Source: Pocillopora verrucosa (Eukaryota; Cnidaria; Anthozoa; Scleractinia; Pocilloporidae). From it: a stretch of 64,000 bases of DNA. Below, in pieces: positions 33,602 to 46,945 of the stretch. Within the stretch, counting starts at the first letter, position 1, and each line of letters starts with the position of its first letter. The translations under genes were made by a program, and so were the position numbers. Location: NCBI RefSeq assembly GCF_036669915.1, contig NC_089319.1, positions 15,638,770 through 15,702,769 on the forward strand. The letters are read 5' to 3'. The notes beneath the pieces were generated by a model. That model did not search any database. It was not told the DNA's origin and saw only the letters and a list, made by a program, of their open reading frames with translations.

Positions 33602-36600
33602 GATCCTCCAATCTAAAAAAAGAGAGTGACTTAACATTACATTCTACAAGTTATTATGGACAAGATTCAGCAAGTTATAACACACCCCTACAGTCTCCAA
33701 AAATGAAAAAAAAATGCCTTTTCCAGCTAGCAAGAAGAGAGAAAATTTTAAAAATAAATTATGTACAAGTAGTCATTATGAAATGTGCTCAATAGCAAAA
33801 AAAAAAAATTATTTTATTTTATTACTGACTCAGAGTTAATTTATATCTATGTCAAGCATCTAGAATTCTGCAAGAACACAAACCATTCAGAAGAAGGCAA
33901 AACAATTTTTTGTAGTCAGTTTCCCAAGGCAACCACAGTATCTGATATCTAAGTCAATATTTACAGAAGGTATTCTTTGTGACATTTTTTTAAAAGTATT
34001 ATTATTCTCATAGTACAGGAAAGTATTGGACTTCAAAAGCTGTTGCTTAAAGAAAATCTAAACAAAATTTGTTACCTAAACTCAAATATGCACCAGAATC
34101 AAGCAATCACCATGTGATTGTCACTCGTCACACTAGCAATTTTCGTGGAAAATTTCTTCATCATTTACAACATTTATTATTTCTGTGACTGAATCTACAC
34201 TACCAAATGAAAGCACTTAAAAATCACTGCTTCTTAAAAAATATTCACATTTGAATTCTTTTAAGTATAAGAAATCAAAAGCAAAAAAAACAGTCACAAT
34301 CTTTTACATGGCAAAAAAGAAACAATTCATAGAACAAATACCTCTGTTTGAATCAAGTATTACTTTCAAGTCTATAAAAGTTTTCAGTTGTACAATGCTT
34401 GTTGGTCCGGTATCCCTATACTGTTTATTAAACTGATTAATCTGCCGTTTATTAATCCTTCAAGTCTAATATTAGATTTGACATTTCTAAAATTAGAACA
34501 AGACAATGAAAGCTTTTATTCCACACTATCAATGATACTTGCCCACAATGGATTTTTATGAGTCATATTCTATCATTTTCAAATAATTAGCTGATCAGAT
34601 GTGTTTCTAAAAATAACCCCCTCCTCCAGTAACACTTAGTCCAATGTGATACCCATAACTGCCCCACTCTACATGAATGGGAATCAACAACAACAGCGAT
34701 GCCAGTCAACGAATTCAGACTTCCTGGGACAATCTGTTTTGTTTTAGTTTTGAAAGACTATCACATGGAAAACAGCCAAGTTTTAATTCGCATCTTTAAC
34801 CTTTCAATTGATAAACAAATAAATAGATTATTTTTAATTTTCATAGTCGAAAATTAAGTGGGCACGGTTCGTATAGTATTGTCGACACAACTTAAGCGTC
34901 TCGATGAAAAACATAACTTCTGTTTTGAATTTTTTGGCCCAACCTATACTAAAAATTGATATGTACTTCACTACAAGAAAATATACCAACAGTTTGAGCA
35001 CCAACACAAGTTATTTGCGAATAAAATGTATGTGAAATGAAACAGACATCAAACCCAGCTAAACTTGGGCTTATTTCTTACTACAACGAGAGAAAGCATG
35101 TTCGATGCTCAAATCTTTCTTACGCAACTTCGACTTGAATTTATCACTATTCGTTATTATCTTGACACGGTTTGTACCTCAGACAACTTGATTTTTTTTT
35201 ACTTCCACAGGAGTAAGAGACCAAAAAGAGTCTAACCTACTAGACTAAGTCCCTTTCAAACATTCCAGCAAATTTCACTAAGGGAGTCGCGTGCCGTTTA
35301 CAGCCGCAGAAAAATACAAATTCATCTCGGGTTACAGCGTTGTAAAAACATAAAAGAACAACTGTTGGAAAGATTCCTATCGAAACCTTGACAGAGGGCT
35401 ATTCTCAAAAAATTTTCAATCAATTCTTCAACGATCAAAATATCTTGTCACGTTTGGACATAGCGATCAATAAAATAAGAAAACCTTTCGGGAAGAAAAA
35501 GACTTTCCGATAAATTTTATGCATTCGATCTACTCACCAGTTTAAGGGAGTGGAATTTAAGACTTGGCTCTTAAAAATGTTCCTCAGCTATAAGAGATAA
35601 TATTTTTCACGTCTTCGTACCCGCGAGTCTTAACCCTGCATATTTAAACCGATGTCATGGCGGAAAGTACCTGGCTGATCAAGCGTTCGACGTTGATTGG
35701 GCACAATATAAAACGGCTTCCATGATTCGTGGATTTTTCTCAATTTCAGTGATGTCATCGAATGACGCGCGCCAACTTCAAAGTTTTCCCGCAACTTTTC
35801 TAGCTCGTAAAAAATCGCTAAAGTCGTCCCATGCTTATTTTGAACGCGTTTTAGGCAGAAAAATCATATTTTCTCATTGCATTGGACTAGAAAGACGAGG
35901 AAACAAAATTTTGCTTATTCAGCATTATAAAAACGGGAATTAACCAAAATAACAGAAACAAAAAAGCCATCTGCTGGTGTTTTTGAAATACGTGCCCAGA
36001 CAGGTTACTAAGCACACAAAGCAATTAAATATTTCAAGCCATTTATTTTGTCATAATGATTATACGTGTTTTTCACCGTTTGTTCTCTATTTTAAGACAT
36101 GACTCATGAAAGATATGTTACTAGTATTCGCCCATCACATGCCATGGGTAAAAAAAATTGAACCACTTCCACTTTACTCAGCAGAAAAGAAAGTAGTTGT
36201 TTTCCTTTGGAACGGAAATGGAACGGAAGATAAATCGAGCATGTAGTGCACGTGCTCTATTGTAAGGCGCTAGATCGGCAGCAGAAGGGTATTTCCCATT
36301 TTAATTATTTATAAACTAAGCGGCTCGGTCGGTTAGATCTTCGCAAAAGTACAAAAAGATATAATTGTTTGTTCATCTACCGACAAAAACGAAACACAAA
36401 AGTTATGATATTGATGAACAGAAACCCTGTGATACAACTTTGTAAGGGCTTACTCGGGTTAAGTGCAGAAGAGCATCCCAATTCTAACTAAATGATAAAA
36501 CTACAAGTTTTTATACCTTCTACTCAGAAACTATGAACTTATCATAATCTACAAACGCACCTTTTGATGGCTATGGTAAATGACAGCTAAAATTTAACTC

Positions 36601-37749
36601 TGCGCGGTCAAACAAAGCAAACCACGAAAAAAAAACCCACGCTTAACACTCTCCAAAATAGTCGATATGATCTCACAGTTCTAACTGAAAAGATATGAGA
36701 CCCGTACTATCTGTAACTCCTTTTTCGTGGAAATTTTACTTTGCGGAAGTTTGATGCGTGGGTGATCAAAATGCACACAAGCATATTAATCTCAAAGTAA
36801 AAGTATTTCCATCTCGTTCTACAGAGTCAGGTCCTTTTTCAAGGCAAGTTGACAATGAACTATTGCTTTGATAGAGTTAAAAAGAATGGAGAGAAAATCT
36901 ATCAAATTTAAGTATTGGGCTCTGAGTCTTGAGACTATACATAAACTTTTGTGAATGCCTTTTTATTGGTGTCATTAATTCGTTGATTAGCAGACCGCAG
37001 AACCTCCGGAACCCATATTTTTTGTAAAGAAAAGTAATGAAACGAAATAAATAACCAAAAAGGCCCTAACACTGTTTGAAAGTTCGTTTCGGATATACAG
37101 AGGATTACACTTAAAGACAATTATGTTTTAATCGTCCTTGACATCCAACTAGAAATAGCTGACTTTAATTACGGCGAAATTTACTGTAAAAGGTATGCAA
37201 TTTTATAAAGAGCTATTAAATGGTTTAGTTTTGATCTATTTTTTTTTTCCATTTCTTTATTCTATAAAGAAAAGTACAGGTTCCGCAGTCAAGTAACTCC
37301 GCTTTTTTATGCCATTTTAAACGTCACGGAAGTGATTTTCCCACCAAAGAAACATTTCTCTCGAAGGCCTTGGGAGCATTACAAGTGACAGTGGAAAACA
37401 CAAGAATAAGATAACATAAGATATTTAGTATTTTGCATTCATTTGCATCCAAAAGCATACTTTTAAAGGGGAATACGTGATGTTTACATAACTGACTGAA
37501 ATGTAAATAGTGGTTCGAGGAGAATGATTTTTCTTGTTCCCTCCCCTCCCTTCCCCTCTCCCATCCTTGACCTTGAACTATTAAGAGTGTATATACAAAT
37601 ATTATGATTGTGATGATTTCAATCAATGGTAATCTGAACTTGTCACTTTTATATCGTTGTCAAGGTCAGTCCTACTAGATAGTTTCCGCTCTACTGGACG
37701 ATCTAATTTTATTACGAATTCGAAACTGGTGGCAAACAAAAAGGAAAAA

Positions 37750-37856
37750 TAAACAAAACTTACAAAACAGACTTAACTTAGTAAGGGATTTGTTCCCTGG
37801 CTAGACGGTTTTTGACACTTTAATAAAGTTTCTATTCTATTCTATTCTATTCTATT
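37750..37856 (+). mobile_element. Retroelement 3' end with (TTCTA)n tail
   Basis: GACACTTTAATAAAGTTTC is followed by about five TTCTA units (37830-37856). This layout, polyA-like signal then a pentanucleotide tail, is typical of LINE-mobilised ends. No coding part seen. Confidence 0.4.
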
Positions 37857-37879
37857 AACTGAGGATCTAAAAGGGCTGA

Positions 37880-38066
37880 TGTTTACAGCTGACAGTTAAA
37901 ATGTGGCCAAATTATGGCTAACGGTTGATATCTTTTCATTGCGGTCACCAGAAAAAGTTTTTACGATTAATTTTTTTTCGACTAACGATTGAAATACGTC
38001 AATTTTTACGCCTAAAAGCTTAATCTTTTGGCTGTTTTACGACGAACAGTTAGCCCCATTAAGACC
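37880..38066 (-). repeat. GTTAGCCGTAAA-type dispersed repeat, inverted copy
   Basis: On the minus strand it starts GGTCTTAATGGGGCTAAC and continues with variants of the unit seen at 15386-15600, including ATCAACCGTTAGCC and TTTGGCCA. Confidence 0.5.
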
Positions 38067-39406
38067 TTGTTAACAAGAGGAATCGGGAGGAGGGAAGAGG
38101 AAGGCTCTTTGTATGATACCAAGAGATCTTTAACATCATGATAATATCTTGGGTACTAGTATTGCTCAATTTTTGTCCAAAGTATTCTCAATATTATATA
38201 CATAATGTTCGCTTTTGATATTAAAATTATGCTATTTTCTCTCTAAGTACGATTTCCAGAAGAAAAAAAAACAAAAAAGTTCAAATTATACATTTATTTG
38301 CAATAAAGCATGGTGTCTCCTTTAAATAAGTTTAATATTTGCTCTATGAAAACATTATTAACTACTGGACTTACTCCAAGATCAAAAGCGGTGACTTAAT
38401 GTGTCATAATGTACGATATTAGCATCACGTTTCCCTTCCATGTCTATTTGTCGCCTGTGAACCGACGCAGTCTTTACTTCCGGTGTGCCCAGTCCCTTAG
38501 ACGACGAACTACACAGAAATACGGTAATCCACTTCACCTTAGACATTGAAAATTTGAAAATAGACTGAAACATGGACCGAACTTGAAAATAATCAATTTT
38601 AGAGACCAAAGAAGTCATGACTCTAGTGATGTTTCTCTCAAAAAAAAATTTTAAAATATGCCGATCATGCTTGAAGTGCAACTTTTATAAAAAGGGAACA
38701 GATTATGCTCGTTTTTTCAAATTATGCCTAAAACTATGCTAACACAATCTCTAAGGGCTCATTCTGATAAGTAGTGATATAAAAATGGGAAGTATCACAT
38801 TAAAAATGTGTTACCGCTGCGATTACGAAAACTCACATTTCCTAAATGTGACTAAGATGGGGTCTATAACTGGCCACAGAATAGACCATAATGGAATAGG
38901 AATTCTGTAGGACCAGGAGCGACAATCGACCCGAGTATTCCCGCACCCTTCCCCCCTTCCTGAGGCTTACCCACCCTGAGTTTTAAAATATGTTACAGAA
39001 AGGCAGCAGCCTTTCATTGAAACAGTGCTACCTATTTGTACCAGTCCCCTCGAAGACCTCTCACGGGCTTCGTAAGATCGCAGGCTCATTTGTTCATGCT
39101 AACTTACTTGTTTCTCAAGTACAATGTGTCCGTCCATCAAGGAAATAAGTAACCAAATGATTGAATGCAGAAGAACAGACTTGATCTGATAAAATACCTA
39201 ATCTAGTCAGCATAGTTTAAAGTTTACAAGCACCAGATCGAGAGGGGTACCAGGATCTTCTTTGCAGATAATGTGACACTTCACCATTTACTTCATGAAG
39301 TAGAACCTAATTGCTCGGTGTTCTATGCAAACAGAGCACGAGATATAGTCACGACAGTGAGAGATGAAGTTTGTTCACTTGATGATCAGCTCTTCTCCAT
39401 AGCAAT

Positions 39407-42400
39407 ATGTGGGAAACTATCAAAGGTTTCCTTCGACGGCACAGAAGGAAATTTTTCATCACAGGAGCAGTTGTCGGTGGAGTTTACCTGCTTAGTCGCT
39501 ACGCAAGATGGCGTTTTGCAGAGTGGCAGCGACAGCAAGAAATGGAATACGTCGAACAGGCAAGGAAACAACACCATTTTGAGAGCAATCAGAGAACTTG
39601 TACCATTACGTTATTCTCCTTGGTGCCAAATTTACGCGATGCGTTGATGGAGAAACTCAACTGCGAAGCAATAACTGGAAAACTTCGTGAACGGCCTTCT
39701 AACAAGTTAGAGCTTTGGGAGCAACTGAAAGTTCTCAGTTTTACCCGTACTATAGCGTCAGTGTACTCATCATGCATGCTGTTTGTGTTCCTAAGAGTGC
39801 AGCTGAACATTATTGGGGGTTACTTGTATCTAGATAGCTTGACGATGACGGGAGAAGCCTCGAATGGAAAAAATGGAAAGAAGGTACACATTGCTGAGGG
39901 ACTACAGAAGAGGTACCTTGCCGTGGTTAGATACCTGATGGGTGATGGACTGGATTTTTTGATAGAAGAGATCAGGAGAACTGTAGAAGGTAAAACTAAT
40001 GGTTGATGGACTTCCTTTCTTTGAGCTATTTCCAAGCTGCCAAAGAAGATAGCTCAGAGAAATGGTTGTTTAACACTTACTAATTTGAATAGGGCACCGA
40101 AAATATATTTCATTCGACCTAATTCTTTCCCGAGAAAGTTTACATTTACAGAGTCACACAGAAGAACTAATCTGTTGCAACCCATTTCCTCAATAGCCAG
40201 ATTAACAAAAAAAAAATACACTTAATCCTTTCATCTCAACATTATATTTTTACCCCTAAGTACACAATATTAATACATACATTTTCCTTGATTTGCTGAT
40301 TACCACGAAGCTGTGAATCTAAGTATTAGCAAGCTACTTGTAGAAAATGTTGAAACAATTTAGAAATTTGACTCCAATTCTTTCACCCATAGGTGAATTT
40401 GTAAACAAAACATGATGTGAGTATGAGAGCGATCTTTGCAGCAATGAACACTACTTAAATAAGCATCAGTGAAAATAAGGCCTGAAAAAAATTTCAGCCT
40501 GTATGGGATTTGAATCCAAGACCTCTGCAATACCATTGCAGTGCTCTACCAACTGAGCTAAAAAGCCAATTGGGAGCTGGGCATTATGTTGTTTCCAAAT
40601 AAACCCTTAAAGTGATGCATGAAACCTGATGTGTCTGTGAAATGCAGAAGAACTAAGCTATTTGAATTGCAATAACAGATGAAGAATTAATACAACTTTT
40701 TCAGAAATGTTGGTATAAAACAAATCTTTGTGATAATTTGCAGCAGTTTAAAGGGGGATCTTAAGCCTCAAATTGAACCATTTTAAATTATAAATCAAAC
40801 ACTTTTTTCAGTCTTTGGGCTCAACTTAGTGTTGATATATTAAATAGTTTTATATCGTATCCTAACCCAGTAGCATTGCAGCTTAGGAAATTGATATCAG
40901 CAGTTGATATTATGTCACTGTTGGAGACACTCTTTGCTTCAAACCTTGCTTTTGGCAGGCTTATGAATTTTTGTGGCTCTTTATGGGGATTGAATTTGAA
41001 AACGGAATAATAATGCACAGTTCTTACAGAAAATTTTAGGCTTCAGGCTGGGCTAGGATGGGCTGGGGATGTCATAAATGGATCAGTAAATATGTTTGTG
41101 TTGTTTATCTAGTCATTCTTTTAACTTCGCATCAACTATTTTATATGGTCGTCCATGTTCTATTTCTTTTCCCCAGTAATCACATTTGAAATATTCAATA
41201 CTTTCATATACTGAATATATTTGAAAACCTTATCAGCTCAGTAGTCTGCAGGATAGAGATCTATTGCAAAACTTGACGCATTTGTATACAATCCTGAGCC
41301 CAGTTTAGTGAGTCACAATGAGTTGTTACATTAGGTAATGTAGAGAGATGTGTTTGTGCATATGGTATGCTTAGTAAAAACTTTTTTGCAAACATGGTGT
41401 GAACTTCTTCAAGGTTAGTATTAATTTTATTTTGGGAAAGAATTAGTTTTGTTAGGCTTTCTTTAACTTCACTTGTGTAAACATTCACATTGCTTCCCAC
41501 AAAAGGGGTAAAGTGATACAGTATTTACTATTTGTCTAATTCAGTTTATAACCATCAGTAATTTATTCACAGTGTATTGCACAGCATTTGCATGTACCAT
41601 TGATTAGAGTAAAAGTAAAGTCATTGCAAAACATGGAGTAAGCTACCAAATACCAAACTCTTAAAAGAAATTGGCTGGCAAAAAAAGGAAAAAGGGAACT
41701 TCAAATTGAATTTTCTGGTAAATAACAAGAAGTGAGTGAAATAAATACTGATACATTATCATATTCCTCCAAAGCCAACCAGAAATGAATGCCAAAAAAA
41801 TTACAATTTTAGGCTTCAGTTTTCCTGATATTGACATGTCCATTGACTCAGCTGTAGAGGAGAACTTTTTTAAGTCAAACTGGACCATTATTACAACTCT
41901 ATTGCATCAGTGCTACAGTTTTATTTGGTGGTTTTAAGTTTAAGAAAGCAGTATTATCAGCCAAAAAGAGTTTAAGAAAAAAATTTCATTAAACTTGATT
42001 CATGTTATGGTATGCGATAACAATATCATAAACTTAAGGTATTTGAGAAGTTGTGTATTACATTTGATAGCTACAATACAAAAAGACTGGTTTGACAGGT
42101 TCCTGGTAATCATATGTTGGGGTGATCTCAAATGGTTTAAAACTGTATGGCAATAATTTCATTCAATTTGTTCATGTTGATATTGTTGTCTAGGTCACTC
42201 CTTGTTCAATGTGTTATTTCTCAGCTTCCTTTTGCAATTTGTCAAAAAATACTTTTCAATGGTTGCTGAAGTTTCCTAGTTGACTAAGGAAAATACCAAT
42301 GTGAAGCCAATACATGAAAAAATGACCATCATGTTGATAATGTTTTAAAGCTTAATTTTTTATTTTTCATGATTTCATTTTCACCTTGTCTTTCAGACAT

Positions 42401-43712
42401 TTTAGGTGAGATATCCTTGAAAGAAAAGTTCAGCCTTGAGGAACTGACCCGACTCATCAAACACATACGACAGTCAATGGAATTTCCAAACCACAGTGTA
42501 CCTATCAATGGCAAATTAAAAGATGCTTCAAACCAGCCAACTAAGAATGGTCATCACATGAGACCACTCACAAAATTCATGCTGCCCACAGATGTTGAAA
42601 GTTTGTGTGACACAGTTGGTAAAGAAGGAGATGATAACTTCAAGAATTTAATAGGGGAAACTCTTGATATTCTGGAAAGTGAGGACTGTCTGTATGTGTT
42701 AAAGATGTGTTTAGATGCTGGATTTGCTCATGTCATGCACAATATGATTCCCTTCTTTCAAGCTGAGGAACTAGGTGAGTTCATAAGCCTCTACTTTTAA
42801 ATTTTACACATGTGTACATGCTACTAATACAAAGAAATACCTATTGCATGTACAGGGATGTAGATAAGAGCTGGCAGCTGGAAAAAATTATCAGCTTTTC
42901 CTGAAAAAATTTCCAGCTGATGAATTTTGAAGGATGATATACAACTGCCAAAATAGATAATACATTAAAATATTGTGATGAACAAAATACACAATTGAAA
43001 CATTATGAAATTAAAATATTTGGTTTGTTTTTCTTTGTAATACGCTTTGTGTAAATACATGCACAATTACATGTATTTGTGTTATTTTAGTCATTGCATG
43101 TGACAGCACAGTTTGACAGTTTGTCTGAGATGTGAATTTATCCTACATTTCTGATAATCACCCTGTTATTTTATGTGTAGTCCAATCAAGAATTGATTGC
43201 TATTGGTCTTAAACTCAGAAATCAATTGAGTCATATTCAAAAATGCTTTAAAGATCCTTTCCTTTCTGTTTCATATTTGTAACATTTGAAATCAATTTTC
43301 ATTTGACCAATCTCCGACAGAGAAGTAAGATTGCATTTTTGTAAGAGAAATAATTATTATGGAAGAGTTACATATATTCCTGTATTACTCTTACATGTGA
43401 TTAGCTCTGTGAGCAAATAGGTCATGGTCCTTTCTGATTATTTTAGATTGAATTCTAGTTAATGGTTAAAATTTTTCAAACTTGTACAACTTATACCTGA
43501 CATTTTCAACAGAACTTGGTGCTGTTGGAGGCATTGAGCTTGAATCAACCCTTGATCTCCCACTGGCCAAAATCATTCCTATTATTAATGGACAGATTAA
43601 CCATGTCTTGTGTGACTCAGATAACAACTACTTCCAAGACTTGTTCAAGGTTGGATCTGCAAGAGACTTTGCAGCAAACATTTATGAAGCATTCAGCTTT
43701 GAGTTGGATTAG
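39407..43712 (+). CDS. PEX3: Peroxisomal biogenesis factor 3
   Basis: Three exons, 39407-39989, 42397-42774, 43513-43712, phases 1 and 1, 386 aa against about 373 in human. The N-terminus is the classic peroxisomal membrane signal: a basic stretch RRHRRKFF followed by a hydrophobic helix (about 16-34). Family blocks include SFTRTIASVYSSCML, VQLNIIGGYLYLD, LQKRYL and GDGLDFL, and the C-terminal LDLPLAKIIPIINGQ. PEX3 anchors PEX19 and inserts peroxisomal membrane proteins. Only two introns are present. The gene is divergently placed relative to BAX across about 5.8 kb. Confidence 0.95.
40395..40640 (-). mobile_element. tRNA-Thr-like SINE copy in PEX3 intron 1
   Basis: Minus-strand relative of the element at 1-366. 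The tRNA-like head (40567-40496) has A-box TAGCTCAGTTGGTAGAGC, a perfect anticodon stem CTGCA/TGCAG with anticodon GGT, and a B-box-like GATTCAAATCC. A CTGAAA...TTTCAGG hairpin and the CAAAGATCGCTCTCATACTCAC tail follow. Confidence 0.75.
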
Positions 43713-46640
43713 ATGTCTGCAAATAAGCTAACATCACAACTGACCATACAGACGTAGAACAGGCCTTGAGGGGCCTTGAGACCTCAGACTGTAGATTTCC
43801 TCATGTGCTGTAAGATTTAATGTAAGGCAGTAAAGGATAGATCATGTGAAGATGTACAGCATATGTGTAGCCTTTTTTAACCATCTTCCAAAATGAGAGC
43901 GTAGGCTCCTAAAGGGACTGGAGATAATTGTATCAGCAAGTAATTGAGGTCTCTGTGGACTGTGCTTTATTCCTAATTCTCACTTCTGGTTTTGTAAATT
44001 TTTTAATTAACCAGAAGTTTTTGCTGTTAAATGTACTTGGTTTTTAGATACATTTTGGTTTATTAGTGGTAAACTTCTTACTTGCTTCTTAGATAATTGA
44101 TCCATGCCTCCAATGTAAATACACGTATCATAACAATGATATACATGATTGTGTAACTACTGGTAATCAATTCATACAACAGAAATAGTATTGATTCAAT
44201 CATAAACCAATTTTCATACCTAAATATAACAAAATGTCTTCCGTAAGACCAATGCTTCCCTGCAAGTTGCAAGTTGGTATTATGCAATGTCTGTTTTACT
44301 TAAATGTAAAATTAGACTTCATGATTCTTGTTGATGAACCTGCAAAGATTATTTAGTTATTTATAGAGATGTGTTTGGGGGGGGGGAGGGAGGGGCTCAG
44401 AAGACTCAGAAGACTGTGATTGGTTTAGCATGTCAGAGTCAAGGTCTTCTTTATATCTGAAATTATTTCTGATAAAGAGTTTGTTTTGTAAATGTGTTAT
44501 TTTGATTATGAAAACATGTAGACAGGAAATGATTTAATATATACTTTCATCATTACAATTTTTACCTTGCATTTAGTGTCAAATGTCAAAAACTGTTATC
44601 TGACTGACAAAAAACAAAATGATGTGTCAGTAGCTGGACATAAAGTGAGCCATAACATCCTAAGAATTCAATTCCATTTTTTTAGTGTTACTGTGTTACT
44701 TTTTGTGTTTAACATCAATATGGTGATCTTGAGAATTTAGCCATAGTTTTGTTTTTGATCAGAAAAATACATGTATGTATTTGCTAGTGGGTTGTTTCTC
44801 ATTTCAATTTCAAACATTCAAGCACCTTGAAGGATTACCAGCCCTCCACCTCTCCCCTCTGAACACTAGTCATTTACTTTTTCTGAAACTGTTTATTTCA
44901 TTTATGTATAACCTAGAATTCTTTAAGAAACAAGCATAACTGCAAGTTAGCCCTTCTAGAAAAGCATAGAGAGAGGAGAATGAAAAGAGGGAAAGTGAAG
45001 ATTTTTAAATATGATTACCAGTATATTTTTTTTTTGATGTATAAGTGAAGTGTTTTACATTTCATTTGAGTTTTGTTTAAGTTTTGTTGAAGGATTCACT
45101 TTATTCACTCTGCATCTTGTTGTTGTTGTTGTACAGCATTCCTGTGACTTCGTGTTTAATGTGCATTGTGATGACATAGAGTTTGGGGAAATAAAAACTA
45201 TTGCTTACAAAATCAATCTAGATCCTGCGCTAAGAATTAATAGAGAATGATGTGTATTTTATTGTCTTGGCTTCAACACAACATGGAAATGCTTGTCACT
45301 AAAATTACACCTCAGCATAAAATGCTCGGGTGTTTTTCCTGTTTCAAAATGGGAAAGAGAGCATATCCTTGTGCACACTAGTGCCATATCAGTTTTGAAG
45401 GTCTATGGTCATTAATACACTTTGTGACTACATACCAGGCTGTGATTTCATTTTCCATTTTGTGTCAAAAGTTATTCAGAGTGGGTCGGGTTAGATATAG
45501 ACTCGAAGTTATCACATGACACCAAAATCGCTCAAGCCTGGGCGCCATCCAGGTAGTTGGGCCATGCAGTAGACAGCAGATACCTCAGACCAGTAAGCCG
45601 TCAGTGACGAATTAGAGAGGTTCACGATAGTCTCTGCGTCTGACTCAGAATTTTCAAGACATCTATGTGCATTTTCAAGGTATGGAAACGTGAAATTTTC
45701 TTTGAACTGCTACGATTAGGAGATTATGCTAGTTGACTATCTTTCAGCGCATTGCGAAGAGCTTATCACACGGCGTATATTAGAACGAACAACCAGCTGT
45801 TTATGTTATTTTAAACAGTTAGATGCCCAGTTCCTATCTTCAGCTGCAGCAAAACACAGTGATATCATATGCAAATAAGTAACATCGATGGTATTTAGCT
45901 GATTAGTGATTTTCTTGGTTGTATCTTTTACATTCTTGGCTGAAGCAAATACCTGATAAAACCTAAGAAACTTGATACATTTACACCTAATGCGCTAAAT
46001 TTATGATGATGATGAGGTTCTCGAGGAAAGATACTTTATAGCCTTCGTCTGACTGACTTGTTCATGGCGATAGATCGATGAGATACGAATCTTTATGGAT
46101 GATATGGGAGTCGAGTGAAGCTTATTTCGAGCCACATGGAGTGCAATGGAGCAAAAAGCGCTGCCTAATCATCTTTCAACCGTGCTGCCCGCGTGGGACA
46201 AACGGCACCTCACAAAAAGACTGACAACAATGACTTTCAAAGAGCGACTTGTGCTAACTAATCAGGAACTAACACTAAGGTGCGGCATCTCTCACGTATC
46301 GTCAATAAATGTGATGAATTGTTTGAAATATTCACCTTAATCTAAAAAGTAACTTTTAACAACTCGTAAATAACTTCAGAGTAGAGTAAAACAGGACTGA
46401 GAAGTGTTTTATCCCTGCCACCTTATAATTCCAAAGGCTTCACAGAAGTCGCATCGATGTGAGAACTACAAAATCTCGTTTGCAAAGAAAAATCGAACTC
46501 TGTAGTTTCTTATAAAAATTAGTGCGTCGTTCCATTTTACGAATCGAAATGAAATGCTAAAAGAAAATGATCTTTGCTTCTTCAAAAATTACAACCGGCT
46601 GGCTCTTTTTTTGAGCAAATACCCGCATCTGATTGGTTGA
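43713..46640. other. PEX3 3' flank and intergenic DNA, no gene seen
   Basis: Begins with the PEX3 3'UTR. Holds a G-rich run near 44377-44396 and a (TTG)n run near 45117-45131. Open frames are short and unsupported. Confidence 0.55.
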
Positions 46641-46751
46641 CTGCAGCTCATTTGCTGTGAAGTTGTGTCTACCTGTGTCACTGAGAGTTTCGCGCCAAAG
46701 AAGCGCGGCTGCGCCACTGTCACTAGTGCCTTTCAGCCTGCTTCACTCACC
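46632..46751 (+). promoter_or_regulatory. Promoter-like segment with CCAAT and E2F-type sites
   Basis: An inverted CCAAT box (ATTGG, 46632-46636) is followed by TTTCGCGC (46688-46695), a textbook E2F site, and a short GC-rich stretch in otherwise AT-rich DNA, then a Kozak-like CACCATGG at 46752. The combination is typical of cell-cycle or replication gene promoters. No gene of that kind could be identified downstream. Confidence 0.35.
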
Positions 46752-46860
46752 ATGGCCATTTTCGTTGACTTCCCTAATAAATCGTCAATAATCAAACTGA
46801 AATCGATGGAAGTTCACAGTGTAATCGACAAACGAAACCTGGAACGAGAAAGGAAGGTGT
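46752..46860 (+). CDS. Possible first coding exon, unidentified
   Basis: Starts in a good context (CACCATGG) directly after the promoter-like segment and reads MAIFVDFPNKSSIIKL, then a charged KRNLERERK segment. The frame stays open to about 46945 but turns hydrophobic and less gene-like. A donor may lie near 46855-46866, though none is strong. Partner exons were not found with confidence. Confidence 0.22.
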
Positions 46861-46945
46861 TCGAGGTCGATGATTTAATAGTCTTCCTATTTCTTTTTGT
46901 GGTTAAAAGCTCCCTTGTAGTTTCTCGTACATTCTGTCTAAACTA

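Larger units (their letters stand above)
33602..39406. other. 5' side of BAX and intergenic interval before PEX3
   Basis: 33602-35538 is probably a BAX 5'UTR intron. Around 35540-35720 lies the likely BAX promoter region, with ATTGG (inverted CCAAT) and an ATATAAAA box near 35708. The rest holds a microsatellite-tailed retroelement end (about 37750-37856) and a GTTAGCC-type repeat (37880-38066). No coding exon supported. Confidence 0.5.

Noticed and set aside
39273-39647. 124-codon plus frame overlapping the PEX3 start
   Set aside because: Overlaps the PEX3 first exon in another frame and has no recognisable content.
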